Of a stretch of DNA of 8,491 nucleotides, positions 1-7,200 are shown piece after piece. Below the pieces are notes generated by a model. It saw only the letters and a program-made list of their open reading frames with translations, ran no database searches and was not told the origin of the DNA. Source of the DNA: Candidatus Gastranaerophilales bacterium HUM_12 (GTDB lineage Bacteria > Cyanobacteriota > Vampirovibrionia > Gastranaerophilales > Gastranaerophilaceae); contig DABJ01000009.1 of the NCBI GenBank assembly GCA_002102825.1, positions 1,646 to 10,136 on the forward strand, given 5' to 3'. How positions within the stretch are numbered: the first letter of the stretch is position 1; the number at the start of each line of letters is the position of its first letter. Position numbers and translations under genes: made by a program.

Positions 1-21
1 GTTATATTTTAGCATTTGTTA

Positions 22-27
22 TATAAT
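22..27 (+). promoter_or_regulatory. Candidate -10 box of the ssb operon promoter, -35 cut by the window edge
   Basis: A perfect TATAAT hexamer lies here. With a 17-base spacer the -35 box would fall on the last bases outside the window plus GTTA at 1-4, which would fit TTGTTA, the -35 seen in the other good promoter of this window. Transcription would then start near base 33 and leave a leader of about 60 bases before ssb. Only half of the -35 is visible, so this is a moderate call. Confidence 0.45.
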
Positions 28-61
28 CCCGTTAGGGATATAAAATTTGTCCATGACAAAT
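26..61 (+). promoter_or_regulatory. Two short inverted repeats in the ssb leader
   Basis: ATCCC-GTTA-GGGAT (26-39) and ATTTGTC-CAT-GACAAAT (45-61) are both perfect inverted repeats, with 5-bp and 7-bp arms. They sit between the candidate -10 box and the ribosome binding site. They could be operator sites, leader hairpins, or the terminator of a gene to the left, although neither is followed by a clean run of T. ATTTGTTA also occurs as a direct repeat at 14-21 and 62-69. The function is unknown. Confidence 0.35.
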
Positions 62-94
62 ATTTGTTAATACGATAAAAAGAGGTACTTTTAA

Positions 95-442
95 ATGAAT
101 ACAGTTACTATTGTTGGTAGAGTTGGAAGAGATGCATCTGAAGATTTCAAATCTTTTGACTCCGGAAAAACTAAAGCAAGATTTTCTGTTGCTGTTAACA
201 GATGGGATTCAAAAACTAAAGCTGAAGTTACAGATTGGTTTAACATTGATGTTTGGGATAAACAAGCAGAATTCGCAGCTGATTATGTAAAAAAAGGAAG
301 ATTAGTTGCAATTGACGGTGTTATTGCAAACAACAGATGGGTTGACAAAACAACCAACAATGAAAGAGAAAATTTCTACATTAGAGCTAACACTATTAAA
401 CTTTTAGGCTCTAAAAAAGACGCAGAAGAAGCTGTATTATGA
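95..442 (+). CDS. ssb: Single-stranded DNA-binding protein (SSB), short form without acidic tail
   Basis: Binds single-stranded DNA during replication, repair and recombination in the cytoplasm. The 115 residues are essentially one OB fold. They start with the family signature MNTVTIVGRVGRD, continue through the SVAVNR strand and DWFNIDVWDKQAEFAADYV (residues 47-65), then VKKGRLVAIDGVI and a final strand ending in KLLGSKKD. The aromatic residues that stack on DNA are present (W48, F49, W54, W82). SSBs usually continue with a glycine/glutamine-rich linker and an acidic DDDIPF-type tip that recruits partner proteins. This one stops at EEAVL and has neither. The start has AGAGGT at 81-86, 8 bases upstream. 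The short LLGSK-type ending resembles cyanobacterial SSBs from memory. It is first in an operon with two metabolic genes, and its stop overlaps the next start as ATGA. Function is secure; whether this is the main SSB of the cell is not. Confidence 0.95.
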   Translation: MNTVTIVGRVGRDASEDFKSFDSGKTKARFSVAVNRWDSKTKAEVTDWFNIDVWDKQAEFAADYVKKGRLVAIDGVIANNRWVDKTTNNERENFYIRANTIKLLGSKKDAEEAVL

Positions 443-1770
443 TAATAAATTCAAATATTGTCGGCATTATTGCAGATGACTTGACGGGTGCAAATGATAC
501 GGCACTTCAATTTCAACTAAATGGTGCTGACACAAATATTTTATTAGACAAACATATTGAAAAAAAGCAAACTTCACCGGCTCAGGCTTGGGCAATCTCA
601 ACAGAATCAAGAAATGTTCCGCAAGAAGAAGCTTTTGAAAAAGTAAAAGATGCCGTTCAACTTATGGTTGACGAAATTAATCCGGACTTTTTCTATAAAA
701 AAATTGATTCAACGGTAAGAGGGAATATTGCGGTTGAAGTTTTGTCTGTTTTAAAAGTTTTAGATTGGGACGCTGCAATTGTTATGCCGGCGTTTCCGCA
801 AGAGGGAAGAATTACGGTTGGCGGATACCATCTTTTAAAAGGTATTCCAATTGAAAGAACCGAAATGGCAAGAGATCCGCATTCTCCAATCACGGAATCT
901 CATCTTCCTACACTATTAAAATCTCAATTGGGAGAAAAATTAAGCGATTTTATCGGAAGTATTGAATTAAAAACTATTTTAGATGGTGCAGGCCCGATAT
1001 TGATGAAATTAAATGATTTAATTTCTAAAGGCAAGAAGATTATTGTTGCAGATTCTGTTTCTACAACAGATTTAGAGCAAATTGTTCTTGCGATGCAAAA
1101 GTCTAATTACAAAATTTTACCTGTCGGAACAGCAGCAGCAGCTAAAGTGTTGAGTAATGAATGGTTTCCAACAAATGAAGAGGAAGAAGTTCTACCGGTT
1201 AAACTTCCCAAACTTCCCAAATTCATCGTATCCGGAAGCGCAACTCACATTACCGCAAATCAGATTGACAAGTTTGAGCAATGTGATGATTTTGAAGAAA
1301 ACAGTTTGATTATTGAACTTGATATGAATACTGTTTTATCAGGTGTTCAAGATGAAATTGTAGATAGAGTTGTTTCAAATTTAGGAAAAGACAACATTGT
1401 ACTTGTTCACACGTCAAAATTGTTAAAGAATTTTGATGGTTTTTCAGAAGATACAATCAAAGCAGATTTGACAAAATCAGGCTTAGCGAATGTAATTACG
1501 GACTTTTTATCTGAACTTGCAAAACGAGTTTTGGAAAAGAAAAAAGCAATTCTTATCACACTCGGAGGTGAAACATCTTACAAATGCTGTAACGCAATTG
1601 ATGCAAACCAACTTAAACTTATTGATGAGGTTTTGCCGGCTATCGCTCTAAGTAAAAGTGTAAATTCTGACCAATGGATTGTTACAAAATCCGGAAATTT
1701 AGGCGGAGTTAATACGTTAATTGAAATTTTGAAATACTTCACAAAACATGAAGAGCAATCTTATGGATAA
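439..1770 (+). CDS. Four-carbon acid sugar kinase family protein (DUF1537/OtnK family)
   Basis: An ATP-dependent kinase expected to phosphorylate the terminal hydroxyl of a C4 sugar acid such as D-threonate or D-erythronate. At 443 residues it is full length with both domains. The N-terminal substrate domain has ADDLTGAND (12-20), KKIDSTVRGN (87-96), PAFPQEGR (117-124) and ARDP (144-147). A short linker with a repeated KLP unit (about 255-260) leads to the nucleotide-binding domain, which opens with VSGSA (264-268) and carries LGGETS (375-380) and KSGNLGG (417-423). All of these are family hallmarks. The ATG overlaps the ssb stop as ATGA, so translation is probably coupled; upstream purines (AGAAGAAG) may serve as the ribosome site. 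The PdxA-family gene follows with an 8-base overlap, the arrangement known for acid-sugar catabolism (kinase then dehydrogenase). The exact substrate cannot be read from sequence; 4-hydroxythreonine salvage is possible in principle. Confidence 0.9.
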   Translation: MIINSNIVGIIADDLTGANDTALQFQLNGADTNILLDKHIEKKQTSPAQAWAISTESRNVPQEEAFEKVKDAVQLMVDEINPDFFYKKIDSTVRGNIAVEVLSVLKVLDWDAAIVMPAFPQEGRITVGGYHLLKGIPIERTEMARDPHSPITESHLPTLLKSQLGEKLSDFIGSIELKTILDGAGPILMKLNDLISKGKKIIVADSVSTTDLEQIVLAMQKSNYKILPVGTAAAAKVLSNEWFPTNEEEEVLPVKLPKLPKFIVSGSATHITANQIDKFEQCDDFEENSLIIELDMNTVLSGVQDEIVDRVVSNLGKDNIVLVHTSKLLKNFDGFSEDTIKADLTKSGLANVITDFLSELAKRVLEKKKAILITLGGETSYKCCNAIDANQLKLIDEVLPAIALSKSVNSDQWIVTKSGNLGGVNTLIEILKYFTKHEEQSYG

Positions 1771-2683
1771 AATAGCAATTACAACGGGTGATCCAAACGG
1801 AATTGGCGCTGAAATTACAATAAAAGCTCTAAAAAAGATTGATTTACCGGTTGATAAAATCGTTCTTATCTCAAATAAAAAAATTCTTGATTATTATGGA
1901 AAACTTGACAAGAATTACGAAATTGTTGAAATTCCTTATGAAACAAAGGATATTAAGGCAGGAGAAATTACAAAAGAAGCCGGCGATTTTGCATTCAAAT
2001 CACTATTAAAGGTTTGTGAAATTAAACCCAAAGCAATCGTTACAGCTCCAACGGCAAAAAATGCTATGTATCTTGCAGGGCACAAATTTAATGGTCAAAC
2101 GGAAGTTTTACAAAAATATTTGTCACATAATGGACAGTTAGCAGAAATGCTATTTGTCGCAAACGACTTTAGAGTTTTGCTTTTGACAAGACATTGCGCA
2201 TTAAAAGATATTCACCTGACCCCCAAAATTGTTACTACAAAAATTCAAAATCTTGTTACAACTTTTCAAACTCATTTCGGAATTAAAAATCCTAAATTCG
2301 CGCTATGCGGCTTCAACCCACATGCCGGTGAAGACGGGATTTTAGGACACGAAGAGCAAGATATTTTAATTCCGGCAGTAAAATATCTTCAAGAACAGGG
2401 AATAAATATTACAATGCCTCTTCCTGCTGATACGTTATTTGTGAATGCCGCAAAGCATTATTTTGCAGGGGAAAAAGACGAATTTGACTGCTATATTGCA
2501 AACTATCATGATCAAGGCTTAATTCCGATTAAAACCGTTGCTGGGATTAGCACGGTTAATATGACCGTCGGACTTGATATAATCAGAACCTCCCCAGGGC
2601 ATGGAACAGCTTTTGATATTGCGGGGAAAAATATCGCAAACCCTGATGGAATGATTGCAGCTATCAAAGAAGTATTAAATTAG
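1763..2683 (+). CDS. pdxA: PdxA-family 4-phospho-hydroxyacid dehydrogenase (4-hydroxythreonine-4-phosphate or 4-phospho-D-threonate dehydrogenase)
   Basis: An NAD-dependent, metal-requiring enzyme that oxidises and decarboxylates 4-phospho-hydroxyacids. PdxA makes the amino-ketone precursor of pyridoxal phosphate; the PdxA2 branch makes DHAP from 4-phospho-D-threonate or -erythronate. Family motifs, in the 306-residue numbering, are ITTGDPNGIGAE (6-17), TAPTAKNA (94-101), NPHAGEDGILGHEE (185-198), NYHDQGLIPIK (247-257) and RTSPGHGTAFDIAG (275-288). The three metal-binding histidines are retained (H144, H187, H249). In the usual G-H-T-E substrate motif the histidine is replaced: NGQTE, Q112. 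I chose ATG 1763 because the conserved N-terminus begins there and AAGAG sits 7 bases upstream; an in-frame ATG at 1748 would add five residues. Both starts lie inside the end of the kinase gene. The kinase neighbour favours the acid-sugar (PdxA2) role, and the H-to-Q change leaves the exact substrate open. Confidence 0.88.
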   Translation: MDKIAITTGDPNGIGAEITIKALKKIDLPVDKIVLISNKKILDYYGKLDKNYEIVEIPYETKDIKAGEITKEAGDFAFKSLLKVCEIKPKAIVTAPTAKNAMYLAGHKFNGQTEVLQKYLSHNGQLAEMLFVANDFRVLLLTRHCALKDIHLTPKIVTTKIQNLVTTFQTHFGIKNPKFALCGFNPHAGEDGILGHEEQDILIPAVKYLQEQGINITMPLPADTLFVNAAKHYFAGEKDEFDCYIANYHDQGLIPIKTVAGISTVNMTVGLDIIRTSPGHGTAFDIAGKNIANPDGMIAAIKEVLN

Positions 2684-3540
2684 GATTTAAAAAAGCTTGA
2701 TATTTTAGATAAAAAGCTCGTTTTTTTGTTTGAAATGACGACTGGAGGTTTAGCAAAATATTTTGGGAATTTTTTTTTGTAATCTGCTAAATTCGTGCAA
2801 TAAGCTTCCATATCCAGAGATACACCTTTTGCAAGCGGATATGATTTAACCCCAACAGATTTATACATTGCACGCATCAAAACATTTGCAATTGCATCAC
2901 TTCCTCTTTCCCACGGAGTTGCATGAGCTAAAATCCAACGCATAGTTGCAATTTGGTCATTAATTTTTGGTAAATGTTCTTGTTGAACATCTATTTTAGT
3001 AAAATAGGAAAATTCTTTATAAATTTCAGACAGATGGTTGAATACATTTTCAATGACATCTTTTCTTCCATGTTGCAAAAATTTTTCACCATCTTCAAAC
3101 ACAGGAACAGTTAAATCTATATCCGGATAAGGACTTTTTAACGGGTTATATTTTATCTCGTCAATTCTTTTTTCATAAGTTTTATACTTCCCGCCATCAT
3201 AATAAGTACAGAGAGCAAAATTTTTCCATTTTGATGGCGACCGCCACCCATCTCTATCAATTCTAAGGGCACTTGTATGAGCAATTTTGGTTTGATCAGA
3301 GGTAAATTTATTTGCTCGTCTTACCCCATAAGCTATACTTCGCAAAACCTTTTCAAAATCATAATGATGCCTGATAAAACCAACTGAAATATTCGCCGTT
3401 TGAATAATCTCGTTAGCCCACCTTTTATTCTTACCATACCCTTTAATCCGAACATAAAAATCCTTTTTAGAAAAATTTAATTTGGGAGAGTTCAAATTAG
3501 CACCAAAAGTTAGAGAGTTATTTACCGAGTAGATATTCAT
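2680..3540 (-). CDS. Conserved-looking hypothetical protein with N-terminal NNSLTFGA motif
   Basis: I do not recognise this family. From the chosen ATG (3540) it is 286 residues, basic and aromatic-rich, without an obvious membrane segment. Blocks that look structured are RHHYDF (57-62), DRDGWRSPSKWKNFALCTYY (about 95-114) and HATPWERGSDAIANVL (206-221), followed by GVSLDMEAYC. The N-terminus MNIYSVNNSLTFGANLN resembles, from memory, a motif (…NN…FGA…) starting many hypothetical proteins of Gastranaerophilales. That is why I prefer 3540, although no good Shine-Dalgarno site precedes it. Starts at 3591 and 3651 would overlap the nuclease gene by 14 and 74 bases. They would add a hydrophobic stretch that may be signal-like or merely translated T-rich spacer. 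Third in the helicase-nuclease operon, it may share transcription with them; no role is inferred. Its stop overlaps the pdxA stop from the other strand. Confidence 0.72.
   Translation of the reverse strand: MNIYSVNNSLTFGANLNSPKLNFSKKDFYVRIKGYGKNKRWANEIIQTANISVGFIRHHYDFEKVLRSIAYGVRRANKFTSDQTKIAHTSALRIDRDGWRSPSKWKNFALCTYYDGGKYKTYEKRIDEIKYNPLKSPYPDIDLTVPVFEDGEKFLQHGRKDVIENVFNHLSEIYKEFSYFTKIDVQQEHLPKINDQIATMRWILAHATPWERGSDAIANVLMRAMYKSVGVKSYPLAKGVSLDMEAYCTNLADYKKKFPKYFAKPPVVISNKKTSFLSKISSFFKS
2689..2727. terminator. Weak bidirectional terminator candidate between the converging operons
   Basis: AGCTT (2694-2698) pairs with AAGCT (2714-2718) across a 15-base loop. It is flanked by six A at 2689-2694 and seven T at 2721-2727, so each strand has a T run after the stem. 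The stem is only 5 bp, and the element lies inside the last codons of the minus-strand gene. It is the only terminator-like element near the two overlapping stop codons, so I list it at low confidence. Confidence 0.3.
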
Positions 3541-3577
3541 ACCCCAAACAAAACACGTGAATAAAAAAATTTGCCAG

Positions 3578-4219
3578 TTAAAATTTATCATTACAAATTT
3601 TTGAATACTCACACCTATCACAAGATTTGCAATTCGGTTGGTAAAAAACATCAGTCTTTATTGATGCGCAAGCTTCCTTTATTTTAAGTTCATATTGTGA
3701 TTTCAATTTGTCATTAAATTCAATAACATAATTGTTTTTGTCTTTTAAATTAATGTAAACAAAAGATAGAGAGTCATATTTTTTTAGGAATTTATTTACA
3801 CACAGCAAATAAATCATTGTTTGATAATCGAACTCTGGATTTTTAGGAGTTGAGCCGGTTTTGTAATCTAAGATATAATAACTTTCTGCATCATGTACAA
3901 TTGCATCAATTCTACCTCCTATCCAAAAATCATCTAATCTTGTCATAATTGGGAATTCTGATTTTAAATAGTCTTTTTTATAGAAAGGATTATTCAATAG
4001 TAATTGCCAAACGTCTTTCTCCTCTTGAGATAATGCCGTTTCTATTCTTGAAATATTGACACCTTGAAGATAATAATTTGCAAGTGCGTGTATTTTTTTA
4101 CCTTTTTCAAACGGAAGAGATGATATCGGGACAGAAATATTTTCAACATATCTGTAATAATATTTCTTAGGACAAGACTCATAAGTCTTTAACATATTCG
4201 GAGAAAAATTATCAATCAC
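3578..4219 (-). CDS. Stand-alone PD-(D/E)XK nuclease with Fe-S cysteines (AddB C-terminal/Cas4-like, RecB family)
   Basis: Predicted metal-dependent DNA exonuclease, 213 residues, essentially just the nuclease domain found at the C-terminus of AddB and in Cas4. In order, it shows SPNMLKTYESCPKKYYYRYV (6-25) with the first cluster cysteine C16, GKKIHAL with H44, E88 in SEFPI, GRIDAI with D105, LDYKTG with D118 and K120 (the D-x-K core), and QTMIY (Q133, Y137; the QxxxY motif). It ends with C-x2-C-x2-C-x5-C (C197, C200, C203, C209). C16 with C200, C203 and C209 fits the Fe-S pattern that staples the domain; C197 is extra. I chose GTG 4219 because GGAGG at 4226-4230 lies 6 bases upstream. The in-frame ATG 4240 would put that site inside the gene. 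It overlaps the helicase stop by 8 bases, so the two are probably translationally coupled and work together on DNA ends. Confidence 0.9.
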   Translation of the reverse strand: MIDNFSPNMLKTYESCPKKYYYRYVENISVPISSLPFEKGKKIHALANYYLQGVNISRIETALSQEEKDVWQLLLNNPFYKKDYLKSEFPIMTRLDDFWIGGRIDAIVHDAESYYILDYKTGSTPKNPEFDYQTMIYLLCVNKFLKKYDSLSFVYINLKDKNNYVIEFNDKLKSQYELKIKEACASIKTDVFYQPNCKSCDRCEYSKICNDKF

Positions 4220-7200
4220 AATTAACCTCCAACAAATCATTAAAAATTATACTTGGTTCATTCTTTTGCTCTTTACCATAGCGAGATTTAGACTTTGTTG
4301 ATGTTGTAATAATCAGATTATTTTTAGCTCTTGTTATTGCAACATAAAGCAAACGCAAATTTTCGTCTAAAATTTCTTGTTTCAATTCATACTCTGATTT
4401 TTTGCGATAATTAGGGTTAAGAGCCTTAACTTGTTCAATGAAATCAGCAGATTTCAAACTGATTGAGCCTATTGTAAGAGGAAAAGCTTTTTCAGACATT
4501 TCAGGAATAAACACCAGATTGAATTCATCACCCTTAGACTTGTGCATAGTCATAATTTGAACTTTTCCTTGCAATGATTTTTTATCGTCATCGTCTTCTT
4601 CTGAAAAGAATTTAAATCCGCTCAAATTAGGCTTTTTAGAAAGTTCTGCGAGTCTTGATACGGCATATTCTAAAGAATTATTTTTTATGCAAATTCGTTT
4701 AATCAATGTTGAAATCAAATAGATATTAGATTTTTCAATCTCACTATTAAATATATTCATACCCATTGCGACTTTAACAGCAAGCTCATTTGGTGGTAAA
4801 TAACTCAATGAAGTCCAATAATTCACGTCCCAATAAAAATGTTCTAAATTAATAAATTTCAAATTATCTGCATCAATTTGTATAAATGCATTTTCATACT
4901 TTCTGATTTCATCACCCAACCCTCTTTTATACAATCCGATATCTGCTAAAATATCATAATTAGATGCTAAATTTTCATTATCAAAAGGATTTAATATAAT
5001 TTTCATCACAGCAAAAATTGCTTTGAATATAGTTTTTTGCTCCAAACATTGATTTCTTGTAATTGCTTTTAGTCCGCTATTTTCTATCAAATCCTGCCAT
5101 GCCGCAACTTGATAATTGTACCGAAGTAAAATTCCAACAGTATAATCAGGATTTTTAGATAGAGTATTTTTTATAACTTTCAAAATATAGTTTTTCTCTT
5201 CTATCGTAGAATCAAAAATCAATGATTGCACCCCATTTACGGATTTTGGATTTCTACCCTCAACTGGGTGCATTAACATTTTAAAGAAAGATTTTTCACT
5301 GTCTTTACTTGCAAGAGATAGGGTAACTAATTTATTTGCACACTCATAAACATCTTTTGAACATCTCTGAGAACAATCCATACTTACGTTGTAATTCTGG
5401 GTGATAAAATTTCTAAACCCTTCAACATCTGCATTTGAAAAAGTCGATGTGATGGACTGATTTACATCTCCACATCTTATGATATTTTTATGCTTGCCGG
5501 ACAACAACGCAATTAATTCTTGCTGAATTAATGATGAATCTTGTGCCTCATCTTCAATTATATACTCGCAAATCTCTTGATAGTGCGCTAGTATATCAGG
5601 GTTTTCTTTCAAAATTCGAACAGAACCCGTCAACATATCATCATAATCAATCAAATTATACTCTTTCAAATTGTCTTGATACAAAGAAAAAAATGTTTTG
5701 AATTTTCTTAATTTAGCATCAGTTGGTTGTTCTTTGAATTTTCCTTGTGCAATTTTGAAAATAGAAACAGCCCTATCAAATTCTTCTGCAGTTTTTGATT
5801 CAATATGCATTTTACTTGCAATTTCACGCAAAATTCTACCCCTTTGCGAATCATCACAAATCTCAAAATCAGCAGATAAACCGAGTTTTTCATAATTCCC
5901 GTTCTCTTTCAAAATTCTAAGAGAAAGCCCATGAATCGTACTGATATTAGGAAGTCTTGAAGAACGTTTTTGAACATTTTTAATACGTTCCCTGAAATTT
6001 CGAGCGGCAGAATCCATATAAGTCAAAACAAAAATTCGCTCAGGATTTATCCCTCGTTCAAGAAGTTTTATAATAAGAGCCAAAAGAATTGTCGTCTTTC
6101 CAGCCCCTGGAACTGCAGAAATTCCCATATAACCGGATTTATATTCTAACACAGGTTTCTGATCAGGTCTTGGAACAATTTTAAAACCACTATTTTCAAC
6201 TTCTGTTTCTTCATCATTTGTTGTTTCAACGACAAGAAAATCTTCAATTGCTCCATAATTTTCAACCCCATTGGAATCAAACAAGCTAGAATATGCATAA
6301 ACCCCATTTTGCGCACAAAGAGTCAATTTACGCAAAACTCTTGCATTTTTATCATGAGATAAATTTATATTATCATCAATCGTATAAGTTTTTTTATCCC
6401 AATCTTTTTGAAAGACCCATGCATTATACAATGGTCCGGTATCAGATTTGACCCACTCGGAACTGGAAACATCAAGCCATATTTGATACTTGGTTGAAAT
6501 ATGATTATCAATAATTTTTTGCGGTGTTGACACAATTAAATCGTTTCTATCAAACTCCAAAACCGAATATGGATTTTCTGCAATAATGGAATTTTCTATC
6601 TGCAAAATAATATCGACAAGCCGAGAATTGAAATTTTCACCAAATATATTTTCAAAATCCCGAATTTCTTTCACAAAGAAATTAAATTTGTTAATCTCAT
6701 TCTTATCAAACACGGGAAAACTAAACAATCTATCGTAAATTTCAATAATTTGCTCAGATATTTTCTTTTTTGAATTTGCCAAATCATTCAACAATACAAG
6801 AAAATCTCGATATTTTTGAGTATAATCTTCATCTTTAAATTCGTACGGAATCAAAACTTTTTTCTTTGCAAAAGTCTCCAGAATTTCAGCACAATATTTC
6901 AAAGGAATATGCAAAAATTCTGATAAAATAACCCGAATATCAAATTCTGACAAAGATTTTTTTAAATCCGTATTCAGTTTCAAAACAGTAATAGCTACCA
7001 AAACCAAACGGTTTTGAATAAGTTTTTCACTCCCTGAAAGATAAACTAAATTTATATTTGACTTAAAACTTTCTCTCAATGAAAATTTCAACATATCATC
7101 TATCACAGGTGAAATTATTGAAATATCTTTGGGCAAAACCTTTTTATCTAAAAGATATTTAATCTGCTTTACTGCATTTTCAACCATTTCAGAACGTTTT

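Noticed and set aside
693..893. 66-codon open frame on the minus strand inside the kinase gene
   Set aside because: It lies fully opposite conserved kinase motifs such as KIDSTVRGN and PAFPQEGR and has no ribosome site.
1201..1218. Tandem 9-base repeat AAACTTCCC x2 in the kinase gene
   Set aside because: It encodes the KLPKLP inter-domain linker in frame; two copies are too few to suggest a functional repeat.
2840..2925. Fic-like motif in the unknown protein (HATPWERGSDAI)
   Set aside because: It superficially recalls HPFxxGNGR, but lacks the GN-GR loop and the histidine spacing of Fic enzymes.
3578..4219. Cas4 of a CRISPR adaptation module
   Set aside because: The fold and cysteines fit Cas4, but there are no cas1/cas2 genes or repeat arrays, and the overlap with the helicase fits an AddB-like end-processing nuclease better.
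5698..5895. Short open frames on both strands within the helicase gene
   Set aside because: Both are shadows of the helicase frame, with no motifs or start signals.
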